Part shown: positions 38,243-51,200 of the stretch, piece after piece
Layout: the number at the start of each line of letters is the position of its first letter
How positions within the stretch are numbered: the first letter of the stretch is position 1
Assembly (NCBI RefSeq): GCF_029227915.1
Contig: NC_079886.1
Span: forward strand, 13,821,001-13,885,000
Length of the DNA stretch: 64,000 nucleotides
DNA from: Hydractinia symbiolongicarpus
Taxonomy: Eukaryota > Cnidaria > Hydrozoa > Anthoathecata > Hydractiniidae
Direction of reading: 5' to 3'
Program-made: the position numbers and the translations under genes
Notes under the pieces: model-generated
Told to the model about the DNA's origin: nothing
What the model saw: the letters and a program-made list of their open reading frames with translations, nothing else
Databases searched by the model: none

Positions 38243-39431
38243 GGTTACCATTGGACTAGTCCTTCCAATCTCGATGCACTACAACGTCCCAAGTCGTCTT
38301 CATTAGCGCCGTTGCTTTACAACACCATTAACTACGTTCACCGTCCTATAAAGGCTGTAATATTGCCTTTTGCAGTCTCATAAAGGCCTCACACGTAAAT
38401 CACGTGCTTCCATCTGCTTGCGCAGGTTACCATTGGCCTAGTCCTTCCAGTCTCAATGCGTTACAACGTACCAAGTTGTTTTCATTAGCGACATTGCATT
38501 AGAACACTCTTAACTACGTGCACAGTCCTATAAAGAGTGTAATATGGCCTTTTGCAGTCTAATAAAAGCCTCACACGTAAATCACGTGGTTCCATCTGCC
38601 TGCGCAGTTTACCATTGCACTATTCCTTCCAGTCTCCATGCGCTACAACGTCCCAAGTCCTTTTCATTAGAGCCGTTGCCTTAGAACACTCTTAACTACG
38701 TACACAGTCCTATAGAGGCTGTAATATGGCCCTTTGCGGTTTAATAAAAGCCTCACACGTAAATCACGTGGTTCCATCTGCCCGTGCAGGTTACCATTGC
38801 AATGTTCTTTCCAGTCTTATGCGCTACCACGTCCCAAGTCGTTTTCATTAGCGCCTTTGCCTTACAACACTCTTAACTACGTGTGCACAGTCCAATAAAG
38901 GGTGTAATATAGCCTTTTGCACTCTAATAAAAGCCTCACACGTAAATCACGTGGTTCCATCTGTCTGTGCAGGTTACCATTGGCCTAGTCCTTTCAGTCT
39001 CAATGCACTACATCTTCCCAAGTCGTTTTCCTTAGTGCCGTCGCTTTAGAACACTCTTAATTACGTGCATCGTCCTATAAAGGCTGTAATATGGCCTTTT
39101 GCAGTCTAATAAAGGCCTCATGAGTAATTAACGTGGTTCCATCTGCCTGTGCAGGTTACCATTACACTGTTCTTTCCAGTTTCATGCGCTACCACGTCCC
39201 AAGTCGTTTTCATTAGCGCCGTTGCCTTACAACACTCTTAACTACGTGCACAGTCCTATCAAGGCTGTAATGTGGCCTTTTGAAGTCTAATAAAGGTCTG
39301 ACACGTAAATCACGTGCTTCCATCTGCCTGCGCAGGTTACCATTGCATTATTCCTTCCAGTCTCAATGCGCTACAACGTCCTAAGTCGTTTTCATTAGCG
39401 CCGTTGCCTTACAACACTCGTAACTACGTGC
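38243..39431 (+). repeat. Satellite monomers linking two HOR copies
   Basis: Contains monomers with AATCTCGATGC, AACGTACCAAG, the ATAGAGGCTG variant (about 38,711) and the GTGTGCAC 2-bp insertion (38,880). Its first part (to about 38,930) recurs at about 40,966-41,657, while 38,935-39,430 resembles the 6,995-7,560 segment. No non-satellite sequence is present. Confidence 0.7.
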
Positions 39432-41657
39432 ACAGTCCTTTAAAGGCTGTAATATGGCCCTTTGTGGTCTAAAAAAGCCTCACACATAAATCACGTGGTT
39501 CCATCTGCCTGTGCAGGTTACCATTGGACTATTCCTTACAGTCTCAATGTGCTACCAAGTCCCAAGTCGTTTTCAATACCGCCGGTGCTTTACAACACTG
39601 TTAACTGCGTGCACAGTCCAATAAAGGCTGTAATATGACCTTTTGCAGTCTAATAAAGGCCTCATACGTAATTAATGTGGTTTCACCTGTCTGCGCAGGT
39701 TACCATTGGACTAGTCTTTCCAGTCTCAATGCGCTACAACGTCCCAAGTCCTTTTCATTAGCGCCGTTGCCTTACAACACTCTTAACTACGTGCACAGTC
39801 CTATAAAGGCTGTAATATGGCCCTTTGCGGTCTAATAAAAGCCTCACACATAAATCACGTGGTTCCATCTGCCGGTGCAGGTTACCATTGGACTATTCCT
39901 TACAGTCTCAATGTGCTACCAAGTCCCAAGTCGTTTTCAATACTGCCGTTTCTTTACAACACTGTTAACTGCGTGCACAGTCCAATAAAGGCTGTAATAT
40001 GACCTTTTGCAGTCTAATAAAGGCCTCATACGTAATTAATGTGGTTCCATCTGCCCGTGCAGGTTACCATTGCACTGTTCTTTCCAGTTTCATGCGCTAC
40101 CACGTCCCAAGTCCTTTTCATTAGAGCCGTTGCCTTAGAACACTCTTAACTACGTGCACAGTCCTATAAAGGCTGTAATATGGCCCTTTGCGGTCTAATA
40201 AAAGCCTCACACATAAATTACGTGGTTCCATCTGCCTGTGCAGGTTACCATTGGACTATTCCTTACAGTCTCAATGTGCTACCAAGTCCCAAGTCGTTTT
40301 CAATACCGCCGTTGCTTTACAACACTGTTAACTGCGTGCACAGTCCAATAAAGGCTGTAATATGACCTTTTGCAGTCTAATAAAGGCCTCATACGTAATT
40401 AATGTGGTTCCATCTGCCTGTGCAGGTTACCATTGCACTGTTCTTTCCAGTTTCATGCGCTACCACGTCCCAAGTCGTTTTCATTAGCGCCGTTGCCTTA
40501 CAACACTCTTAACTACGTGCACAGTCCTATAAAGTCTGTAATATGGCCTTTTGCAGTCTAATAAAGGTCTGACACGTAAATCACGTGCTTCCATCTGCTT
40601 GCGCAGGTTATCATTGGCCTAGTCCTTCCAGTCTCAATGCGCTACAACGTCCCAAGTCGTTTTACTTGGCGCCGTTGCCTTAGAATACTCTTAACTACGT
40701 GCACAGTCCTATTAAGCCTGTAATATTGCCTTTTGCAGTCTAATAAAAGCCTCACACGAAAATCACGTGGTTCCATCTGCCTGCGCAGGTTGCCATTGCA
40801 CTATTCCTTCCAGTCTCAATGCGCTACAACGTCCCAAGTTGTTTTCATTAGCGCCGTTGCCTTACAACCTTCTTAACTACGTGCACAGTCCTATAAAGGC
40901 TGTAATATGGCCTTTTGCAGTCTAATAAAAGCCTCGCACGTAAATCACGCGGTTTTACCTGTCTGCGCAGGTTACCATTGGACTAGTCCTTCCAATCTCG
41001 ATGCACTACAACGTCCCAAGTCGTCTTCATTAGCGCCGTTGCTTTACAACACCATTAACTACGTTCACCGTCCTATAAAGGCTGTAATATTGCCTTTTGC
41101 AGTCTCATAAAGGCCTCACACGTAAATCACGTGCTTCCATCTGCTTGCGCAGGTTACCATTGGCCTAGTCCTTCCAGTCTCAATGCGCTACAACGTACCA
41201 AGTTGTTTTCATTAGCGACATTGCATTAGAACACTCTTAACTACGTGCACAGTCCTATAAAGACTGTAATATGGCCTTTTGCAGTCTAATAAAAGCCTCA
41301 CACGTAAATCACGTGGTTCCATCTGCCTGCGCAGTTTACCATTGCACTATTCCTTCCAGTCTCCATGCGCTACAACGTCCCAAGTCCTTTTCATTAGAGC
41401 CGTTGCCTTAGAACACTCTTAACTACGTACACAGTCCTATAGAGGCTGTAATATGGCCCTTTGCGGTTTAATAAAAGCCTCACACGTAAATCACGTGGTT
41501 CCATCTGCCCGTGCAGGTTACCATTGCACTGTTCTTTCCAGTCTTTTGCGCTACCACGTCCCAAGTCGTTTTCATTAGCGCCTTTGCCTTACAACACTCT
41601 GAACTACGTGTGCACAGTCCAATAAAGGGTGTAATATAGCCTTTTGCACTCTAATAA
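39432..41657 (+). repeat. 16-mer/15-mer HOR copy of the 36.5-38.9 kb region
   Basis: About 36,522-37,470 recurs at 39,432-40,380 (shift 2,909, 16 monomers), and 37,879-38,930 recurs at 40,606-41,657 (shift 2,727, 15 monomers). The change in shift equals one monomer. The first 40,907-phase monomer carries CGGTTTTACCTG where the source has CGGTTTAACCTG. Confidence 0.75.
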
Positions 41658-42690
41658 AAGCCTCGCACGTAAATCACGTGCTTCCATCTGCTTGCGCAGG
41701 TTACCATTGGCCTAGTCCTTCCAGTCTAAATGCGCTGCAACGTTCCAAATCGTTTTCATTGGCGCCGTTGCCTTAGAATTCTCTTAACTACGTGCACAGT
41801 CCCATAAAGGCTGTAATATGGCCCTTTGCGGTCTAATAAAAGCCTCACACGTAAATCACGTGGTTCCATCTGCCTGTGCAGGTTACCATTGCACTGTTCT
41901 TTCCAGTCTCATGCGCTACCACGCCCCAAGTCGTTTTCATTAGCGCCTTTGCCTTAGAACACTCTTAACTACGTGCACAGTCCTATAAAGGCTGTAATAT
42001 TGCCTTTTGCAGTCTAATAAAAGCCTAACACGAAAATCACGTGGTTCCATCTGCCTGCGCAGGTTACTATTGGCCTAGTCCTTCCAGTCTCAATGCGCTA
42101 CAACGTCCCAAGTTGTTTTCATTAGCGACATTGCGATAGAACACTCTTAACTACGTGCACAGTCCTATAAAGACTGTAATATGGCCTTTTGCAGTCTAAT
42201 AAAAGCCTCACACGAAAATCACGTGGTTCCATCTGCCTGCGCAGTTTACCATTGCACTATTCCTTCCAGTCTCCATGCGCTACAACGTCCCAAGTCCTTT
42301 TCATTAGAGCCGTTGCCTTAGAACACTCTTAACTACCTACACAGTCCTATAGAGGCTGTAATATGGCCCTTTGCGGTCTAATAAAAGCCTCACACGTAAA
42401 TCACGTGGTTCCATCTGCCCGTGCAGGTTACCATTGCACTGTTCTTTCCAGTCTCATGCGCTACCACGTCCCAAGTCGTTTTCATTAGCGCCTTTGCCTT
42501 ACAACACTCTTAACTACGTGTGCACAGTCCAATAAAGGGTGTAATATAGCCTTTTGCACTCCAATAAAAGCCTCGCACGTAAGTCACGTGCTTTCATCTG
42601 CTTGCGCAGGTTACCATTGGCCTAGTCCTTCCAGTCTAAATACGCTGCAACGTTCCAAATCGTTTTCATTGGCGCCGTTGCCTTATAATT
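41658..42690 (+). repeat. Second half of a 5-monomer duplication (910 bp)
   Basis: The interval from about 41,170 recurs from about 42,080 at a shift of 910 bp: AGTCTCCATGCGC runs from 41,361 to 42,271, and the ATAGAGGCTG monomer runs from 41,441 to 42,351. The copies differ by substitutions such as ACTACGTACAC versus ACTACCTACAC and AATGCGCTGC versus AATACGCTGC, so they are somewhat diverged. Confidence 0.72.
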
Positions 42691-44314
42691 CTCTTAACTA
42701 CGTGCACAGTCCTATAAAGGCTGTAATATGGCCCTTTGCGGTCTAATAAAAGCCTCACACATAAATCACGTGGTTCCATCTGCCTGTGCAGGTTACCATT
42801 GGACTATTCCTTAAAGTCTCAATGTGCTACCAAGTCCCAAGTCGTTTTCAATACCGCCGTTGCTTTACAACACTGTTAACTGCGTGCACAGTCCAATAAA
42901 GGCTGTTTTGCAGTCTATTAAAGGCCTCATACGTAATTAATGTGGTTCCATCTGCCTGTGCAGGTTACCATTGCACTGTTCTTTCCAGTTTCATGCGCTA
43001 CCACGTCCCAAGTCGTTTTCATTAGCGACGTTGCCTTACAACACTCTTAACTACGTGCACAGTCCTATAAAGTCTGTAATATGGCCTTTTGCAGTCTAAT
43101 AAAGGTCTGACACGTAAATCACGTGCTTCCATCTGCTTGCGCAGGTTATCATTGGCCTAGTCCTTCCAGTCTCAATGCGCTACAACGTCCCAATTCGTTT
43201 TCATTGGCGCCGTTGCCTTAGAATACTCTTAACTACGTGCACAGTCCTATAAAGGCTGTAATATGGCCTTTTGCAGTCTAATAAAAGCCTCACACGAAAA
43301 TCACGTGGTTCCATCTGCCTGTTCAGGTTGCCATTGCACTATTCCTTCCAGTCTCAATGCGCTACAACGTCCCAAGTTGTTTTCACTAGCGCCGTTGCCT
43401 TACAACACTCTTAACTACGTGCACAGTCCTATAAAGGCTGTAATATGGCCTTTTGCAGTCTAATAAAAGCCTCGCACGTAAATCACGCGGTTTCACCTGT
43501 CTGCGCAGGTTACCATTGGACTAGTCCTTCCAATCTCGATGCACTATAACGTCCCAAGTCGTCTTCATTAGCGCCGTTGCTTTACAACACCATTACCTAC
43601 GTTCACCGTCCTATAAAGGCTGTAATATTGCCTTTTGCAGTCTCATAAAGGCCTCACACGTAAATCACGTGCTTCCATCTGCTTGCGCAGGTTACCATTG
43701 GCCTAGTCCTTCCAGTCTCAATGCGCTACAACGTCCCAAGTTGTTTTCATTAGCGACATTGCATTAGAAAACTCTTAACTACGTGCACAGTCCTACAAAG
43801 ACTGTAATATGGCCTTTTGCAGTCTAATAAAAGCCTCACACGTAAATCACGTGGTTCCATCTGCCTGCGCAGTTTACCTTTGCACTATTCCTTCCAGTCT
43901 CCATGCGCTACAACGTCCCAAGTCCTTTTCATTAGAGCCGTTGCCTTAGAACACTCTTAACTACGTGTGCACAGTCCAATAAAGGGTTAATATAGCCTTT
44001 TGCACTCTAATAAAAGCCTCGCACGTAAATCACGCGGTTTCACTTGTCTGCGCAGGTTACCATTGGACTAGTCCTTCCAGTCTCGATGCTCTACAACGTC
44101 CCAAGTAGTCTTCATTAGCGCCGTTGCTTTACAACACTATAAACTACGTTCACCGTCCTATAGAGGCTGTAATATTGCCTTTTGCAGTCTCATAAAGGCC
44201 TCACACGTAAATCACATGGTTCCATCTGCCTGTGCAGGTTACCATTGGCCTAGTCCTTCCAGTCTCAATGCACTACAACGTCCTAAGTCGTTTTCATTAG
44301 CGACATTGCATTAG
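42691..44314 (+). repeat. Relative of the 10-18 kb HOR
   Basis: Carries the same monomer order as copies A and B of the 20/21-mer HOR: the short 172-bp monomer (42,899), GTCTGACACG, CCCAATTCG, CACGAAAATCACG, AATCTCGATGC, TTAGCGACATTG, AGTCTCCATG and GATGCTCTAC. It recurs at 47,591-49,018, where the monomer at about 43,263-43,444 is absent. A 1-bp loss gives AAAGGGTTAAT at 43,981. Confidence 0.75.
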
Positions 44315-45952
44315 AACACTCTTTAACTACGTGCATAGTCCTAAAAAGACTGTAATATGGCATTTTGCAGTCTAATAAAAGCCTCACACGTAAATCACGT
44401 GGTTCCATCTCTCTGCGCAGGTTACCGTTGCACTATTCCTTCCAGTCTCAATGCGCTACAACATCCCAAGTCGTTTTCATTAGCGCCGTTACCTTACAAC
44501 ACTCTTAACTACGTGCACAGTCCTATAAAGGCTGTAGTATGACATTTTGCAGTCTAATAAAAGCCTCGCACGTAAATCACGCGGTTTCACCTGTCTGCGC
44601 AGGTTACCATTGGACTAGTCCTTCCAGTCTCGATGCACTACAACGTCCCAAGTCTTTTTCATTAGCGCCGTTGCATTACAACACTATTAACTGTGTGCAC
44701 AGTCCCATAAAGACCGTACCATACCCTTTTGCAGTCCATTAAAGGTCGCACACGTAAATCACGTGGTTTCACCTGCCTGCGCAGGATAACATTGGACTGT
44801 TCCTTCAAGTCTCGATGCACTACAACGTTCCAAGTGGTTTTCCTTAGCGCGGTGGCCTTAGACCACTCTTCACTACGAGCACAGTCCTATAAAGATCGCA
44901 ATACACATTTTTGCAGTCCAATAACGGCCGCACACGTAAATCACGCGGTTTCAGCTGCCTGCACCGGTTACCATTGGACTTGTCATTTAGGTCTTAATGC
45001 GCTACCACGTCCCAAGTCGTTTTCATTAGCGCCGTTGCCTTACAACACTCTTAACTACGTGCACAGTCCTATAAAGGGCGTAATATGGCCCTTGGCGGTC
45101 TAATAAAAGCCTCACACGTAAATCACGTGGTTCCATCTGCCTGCGCAGGTTACCATTGGACAAGTCCTTCCAGTCTCAATGCGCTACAACGTTCCAAGTC
45201 GTTTTCATTAGCGCTGTTGCCTTAGAACACTCTTAACTACGTGCACAGTCATATAAAGGCTGTAATATGGCCTTTTGCAGTCTAGTAAAAGCCTCACACG
45301 TAAATCACGTGGTTCCAACTGCCTGCGCAAGTTACTATTAGACTATTCCTTACAGTCTCAATGTGCTACAACGTCCCAAGTCGTCTTCATTAGCGCCGTT
45401 GCTTTACAACACTATTAACTACGTTCACCGTCCTATAAAGGCTGTAATATTGCCTTTTGCAGTCTCATAAAGGCCTCATACGTAATTAATGTGGTTCCAT
45501 CTGCCTGTGCAGGTTACCATTGCACTGTTCATTCCAGTCTCATGCGCTACCACGTCCCAAGTCGTTTTCATTAGCGCTGCAGCCTTACAACATTCTTAAC
45601 TACGTGCACAGTCCTATAAAGGGCGTAATATGGCCCTGGGCGGTCTAATAAAAGCCTCACACGTAAATCACGTGCTTCCATCTGCCTGCGCAGGTTACCA
45701 TTGGACTAGTCCTTCCAGTCTCAATGCGCTGCAACGTTCCAAGTCATTTTCATTAGCGCTGTTGCCTTAGAACACTCTTAACTACGTGCACAGTCATATA
45801 AAGGCTGTAATATGGCGTTTTGCAGTCTAGTAAAAGCCTCACACGTAAATCACGTGGTTCCATCTGCTTGCGCAGGTTATCATTGGCCTAGTCCTTCCAG
45901 TCTCAATGCGCTACAACGTCACAATTCGTTTTCATTGGCGCCGTTGCCTTAG
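44315..45952 (+). repeat. 9-monomer higher-order repeat, copy 1 (1,638 bp)
   Basis: Begins at ACTCTTTAACTACG with GCATAGTCCTAAAAAGACTG. It contains a divergent monomer run with CCGTACCATACCC, GCAGGATAAC, TTCACTACGAGC, AATACACATTTTTG and TCATTTAGGTC. It recurs from 45,953 at a shift of exactly 1,638 bp with almost no change. A related but older copy lies at about 49,591-50,945. Confidence 0.9.
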
Positions 45953-47590
45953 AATACTCTTTAACTACGTGCATAGTCCTAAAAAGACTGTAATATGGCA
46001 TTTTGCAGTCTAATAAAAGCCTCACACGTAAATCACGTGGTTCCATCTCTCTGCGCAGGTTACCGTTGCACTATTCCTTCCAGTCTCAATGCGCTACAAC
46101 ATCCCAAGTCGTTTTCATTAGCGCCGTTACCTTACAACACTCTTAACTACGTGCACAGTCCTATAAAGGCTGTAGTATGACATTTTGCAGTCTAATAAAA
46201 GCCTCGCACGTAAATCACGCGGTTTCACCTGTCTGCGCAGGTTACCATTGGACTAGTCCTTCCAGTCTCGATGCACTACAACGTCCCAAGTCTTTTTCAT
46301 TAGCGCCGTTGCATTACAACACTATTAACTGTGTGCACAGTCCCATAAAGACCGTACCATACCCTTTTGCAGTCCATTAAAGGTCGCACACGTAAATCAC
46401 GTGGTTTCACCTGCCTGCGCAGGATAACATTGGACTGTTCCTTCAAGTCTCGATGCACTACAACGTTCCAAGTGGTTTTCCTTAGCGCGGTGGCCTTAGA
46501 CCACTCTTCACTACGAGCACAGTCCTATAAAGATCGCAATACACATTTTTGCAGTCCAATAACGGCCGCACACGTAAATCACGCGGTTTCAGCTGCCTGC
46601 ACCGGTTACCATTGGACTTGTCATTTAGGTCTTAATGCGCTACCACGTCCCAAGTCGTTTTCATTAGCGCCGTTGCCTTACAACACTCTTAACTACGTGC
46701 ACAGTCCTATAAAGGGCGTAATATGGCCCTTGGCGGTCTAATAAAAGCCTCACACGTAAATCACGTGGTTCCATCTGCCTGCGCAGGTTACCATTGGACA
46801 AGTCCTTCCAGTCTCAATGCGCTACAACGTTCCAAGTCGTTTTCATTAGCGCTGTTGCCTTAGAACACTCTTAACTACGTGCACAGTCATATAAAGGCTG
46901 TAATATGGCCTTTTGCAGTCTAGTAAAAGCCTCACACGTAAATCACGTGGTTCCAACTGCCTGCGCAAGTTACTATTAGACTATTCCTTACAGTCTCAAT
47001 GTGCTACAACGTCCCAAGTCGTCTTCATTAGCGCCGTTGCTTTACAACACTATTAACTACGTTCACCGTCCTATAAAGGCTGTAATATTGCCTTTTGCAG
47101 TCTCATAAAGGCCTCATACGTAATTAATGTGGTTCCATCTGCCTGTGCAGGTTACCATTGCACTGTTCATTCCAGTCTCATGCGCTACCACGTCCCAAGT
47201 CGTTTTCATTAGCGCTGCAGCCTTACAACATTCTTAACTACGTGCACAGTCCTATAAAGGGCGTAATATGGCCCTGGGCGGTCTAATAAAAGCCTCACAC
47301 GTAAATCACGTGCTTCCATCTGCCTGCGCAGGTTACCATTGGACTAGTCCTTCCAGTCTCAATGCGCTGCAACGTTCCAAGTCGTTTTCATTAGCGCTGT
47401 TGCCTTAGAACACTCTTAACTACGTGCACAGTCATATAAAGGCTGTAATATGGCGTTTTGCAGTCTAGTAAAAGCCTCACACGTAAATCACGTGGTTCCA
47501 TCTGCTTGCGCAGGTTATCATTGGCCTAGTCCTTCCAGTCTCAATGCGCTACAACGTCACAATTCGTTTTCATTGGCGCCGTTGCCTTAG
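45953..47590 (+). repeat. 9-monomer higher-order repeat, copy 2 (1,638 bp)
   Basis: Reading the two copies side by side over most of their length I found one substitution: A at 45,746 in AAGTCATTTT versus G at 47,384. This is far higher identity than any two neighbouring monomers show. The copy ends where TACTCTTAACTACG resumes the monomer order of the 42.7 kb block. Confidence 0.9.
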
Positions 47591-49018
47591 AATACTCTTA
47601 ACTACGTGCACAGTCCTATAAAGGCTGTAATATGGCCCTTTGCGGTCTAATAAAAGCCTCACACATAAATCACGTGGTTCCATCTGCCTGTGCAGGTTAC
47701 CATTGGACTATTCCTTACAGTCTCAATGTGCTACCAAGTCCCAAGTCGTTTTCAATACCGCCGTTGCTTTACAGCACTGTTAACTGCGTGCACAGTCCAA
47801 TAAAGGCTGTTTTGCAGTCTATTAAAGGCCTCATACGTAATTAATGTGGTTCCATCTGCCTGTGCAGGTTACCATTGCACTGTTCTTTCCAGTTTCATGC
47901 GCTACCACGTCCCAAGTCGTTTTCATTAGCGACGTTGCCTTACAACACTCTTAACTACGTGCACAGTCCTATAAAGTCTGTAATATGGCCTTTTGCAGTC
48001 TAATAAAGGTCTGACACGTAAATCACGTGCTTCCATCTGCTTGCGCAGGTTATCATTGGCCTAGTCCTTCCAGTCTCAATGCGCTACAACGTCCCAATTC
48101 GTTTTCATTGGCGCCGTTGCCTTAGAATACTCTTAACTACGTGCACAGTCCTATAAAGGCTGTAATATGGCCTTTTGCAGTCTAATAAAAGCCTCGCACG
48201 TAAATCACGCGGTTTCACCTGTCTGCGCAGGTTACCATTGGACTAGTCCTTCCAATCTCGATGCACTATAACGTCCCAAGTCGTCTTCATTAGCGCCGTT
48301 GCTTTACAACACCATTAACTACGTTCACCGTCCTATAAAGGCTGTAATATTGCCTTTTGCAGTCTCATAAAGGCCTCACACGTAAATCACGTGCTTCCAT
48401 CTGCTTGCGCAGGTTACCATTGGCCTAGTCCTTCCAGTCTCAATGCGCTACAACGTCCCAAGTTGTTTTCATTAGCGACATTGCATTAGAACACTCTTAA
48501 CTACGTGCACAGTCCTACAAAGACTGTAATATGGCCTTTTGTAGTCTAATAAAAGCCTCACACGTAAATCACGTGGTTCCATCTGCCTGCGCAGTTTACC
48601 TTTGCACTATTCCTTCCAGTCTCCATGCGCTACAACGTCCCAAGTCCTTTTCAATAGAGCCGTTGCCTTAGAACACTCTTAACTACGTGTGCACAGTCCA
48701 ATAAAGGGTGTAATATAGCCTTTTGCACCCTAATAAAACCCTCGCACGTAAATCACGCGGTTTCACTTGTCTGCGCAGGTTACCATTGGACTAGTCCTTC
48801 CAGTCTCGATGCTCTACAACGTCCCAAGTAGTCTTCATTAGCGCCGTTGCTTTACAACACTATAAACTACGTTCACCGTCCTATAGAGGCTGTAATATTG
48901 CCTTTTGCAGTCTCATAAAGGCCTCACACGTAAATCACATGGTTCCATCTGCCTGTGCAGGTTACCATTGGCCTAGTCCTTCCAGTCTCAATGCCCTACA
49001 ACGTCCTAAGTCGTTTTC
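47591..49018 (+). repeat. Second relative of the 10-18 kb HOR
   Basis: Matches 42,687-43,262 at a shift of 4,904 and 43,445-44,296 at a shift of 4,722-4,723, so one monomer is missing. The 172-bp short monomer lies at 47,805. From 48,167 it also parallels 17,520 onward at a shift of about 30,647. Private changes include TCTCAATAG/TTTCAATAG near 48,650 and CACCCTAATAAAACCC near 48,727. Confidence 0.75.
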
Positions 49019-49590
49019 CTTAGTGCCGTCGCTTTAGAACACTCTTAACTATGTGCAGCGTCCTATAAAGGCTGTAATATGGCCTATTGCAATCTAATAA
49101 AGGCCTGATACGTAAATCACGTACTTCCATCTGCTTGCGCAGGTTACCATTGGCCTAGTTCTTCCAGTCTCAGTGCGCTACAACGTTCCAAGTCGTTTTC
49201 ATTAGCGACATTGCATTAGAACACTCTTTAACTACGTGCATAGTCCTATAAAGACTGTAATATGGCATTTTGCAGTCTAATAAAAGCCTCACACGTAAAT
49301 TACGTGGTTCCATCTGCCTGCACAGTTTGCCATTGCACTATTCCTTCCAGTCACAATGCGCTACAACGTCCCAAGTCGTTTTCATTAGCACCGCTGCCTT
49401 ACAACACTCTTAACTACGTGCACAGTCCTATAAAGGCTGTAATATAGCCTTTTGCAGTCTAATAAAGGCCTGACACGTAAATCACGTGCTTCCATCTGCT
49501 TGCGCAGGTTACCTTTGGCCTAGTCCTTCCAGTCTAAATGCGCTACAACGTTCCAAATCGTTTTCATTGGCGCCGTTGCCTTAGAATTCT
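49019..49590 (+). repeat. Copy of the 18.4-18.9 kb segment
   Basis: Matches about 18,370-18,941 at a shift of 30,649, sharing GTGCAGCGTCC, CCTAGTTCTTCC with AGTCTCAGTGCG, TATGGCATTTTGC, TTAGCACCGC and TCTAAATGCGCTAC. It differs by GGCCTATTGCAATC at 49,081 and by ATAGCC instead of ATGGCC at 49,444. Confidence 0.75.
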
Positions 49591-50945
49591 CTTAACTACG
49601 TGCACAGTCCTATAAAGGCTGTAATATGGCCTTTTGCAGTCTAATAAAAGCCTCGCACGTAAATCACGCGGTTTCACCTGTCTGCGCAGGTTACCATTGG
49701 ACTAGTCCTTCCAGTCTCGATGCACTACAACGTCCCAAGTCTTTTTCATTAGCGCCGTTGCATTACAACACTATTAACTGTGTGCACAGTCCCATAAAGA
49801 CCGTACCATACCCTTTTGCAGTCCATTAAAGGTCGCACACGTAAATCACGTGGTTTCACCTGCCTGCGCAGGATAACATTGGACTGTTCCTTCAAGTCTC
49901 GATGCACTACAACGTTCCAAGTGGTTTTCCTTAGCGCGGTGGCCTTAGACCACTCTTCACTACGAGCACAGTCCTATAAAGATCGCAATACACCTTTTTG
50001 CAGTCCAATAACGGCCGCACACGCAAATCACGCGGTTTCAGCTGCCTGCACCGGTTACCATTGGACTTGTCATTTAGGTCTTAATGCGCTACCACGTCCC
50101 AAGTCGTTTTCATTAGCGCCGCAGCCTTACAACATTCTTAACTACGTGCACAGTCCTATAAAGGGCGTAATATGGCCCTTGGCGGTCTAATAAAAGCCTC
50201 ACGCGTAAATCACGTGGTTCCATCTGCCTGCGCAGGTTACCATTGGACTAGTCCTTCCAGTCTCAATGCGCTACAACGTTCCAAGTCGTTTTCATTAGCG
50301 CTGTTGCCTTAGAACACTCTTAACTACGTGCACAGTCATATAAAGGCTGTAATATGGCCTTTTGCAGTCTAGTAAAAGCCTCACACGTAAATCACGTCGT
50401 TCCAACTGCCTGCGCAAGTTACTATTAGACTATTCCTTACAGTCTCAATGTGCTACAACGTCCCAAGTCGTCTTCATTAGCGCCGTTGCTTTACAACACT
50501 ATTAACTACGTTCACCGTCCTATAAAGGCTGTAATATTGCCTTTTGCAGTCTCATAAAGGCCTCATACGTAATTAATGTGGTTCCATCTGCCTGTGCAGG
50601 TTACCATTGCACTGTTTTTTCCAGTCTCATGCGCTACCACGTCCCAAGTCGTTTTCATTAGCGCCGCAGCATTACAACATTCTTAACTACGTGCACAGTC
50701 CTATAAAGGGCGTAATATGGCCCTGGGCGGTCTAATAAAAGCCTCACACGTAAATCACGTGCTTCCATCTGCCTGCGCAGATTACCATTGGACTAGTCCT
50801 TCCAGTCTCAATGCGCTGCAACGTTCCAAGTCGTTCTCATTAGCGCTGTTGCCTTAGAACACTCTTAACTACGTGCACAGTCATATAAAGGCTGTAATAT
50901 GGCCTTTTGCAGTCTAGTAAAAGCCTCACACGTAAATCATGTGGT
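49591..50945 (+). repeat. Diverged third copy of the 9-mer HOR
   Basis: Parallels 46,142-47,496 at a shift of 3,449. It keeps the CCGTACCATACCC, GCAGGATAAC and TTCACTACGAGC markers but has GCCGCAGCC where the 44.3 and 46.0 kb copies have GCCGTTGCC or GCTGCAGCC, and CACCTTTTTG where they have CACATTTTTG. The copy ends at about 50,945, where CCAACTGACTGCGC replaces the expected CATCTGCTTGCGC. Confidence 0.78.
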
Positions 50946-51200
50946 TCCAACTGACTGCGCAAGTTACCATTAGACTATTCCTTACAGTCTCAATGTGCTA
51001 CAACGTCCCAAGTCGTCTTCATTAGCGCCGTTGCTTTACAACACTATTAACTACGTTCACCGTCCTATAAAGGCTGTAATATTGCCTTTTGCAGTCTCAT
51101 AAAGGCCTCATACGTAATTAATGTGGTTCCACCTGCCTGTGCAGGTTACCATTGCACTGTTCTTTCCAGTCTCATGCGCTATCACGTCCCAAGTCGTTTT
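50330..51200 (+). repeat. 3-monomer duplication (~546 bp)
   Basis: GTCATATAAAGG near 50,334 recurs near 50,880, and the following monomers (TCTAGTAAAAG, TTCCAACTG, TACAGTCTCAATGTG, CTCATACGTAATTAATG) repeat in the same order to about 51,200. The overlap with the start of the 44-mer super-repeat shows that this local gain preceded or founded the larger unit. Confidence 0.65.
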
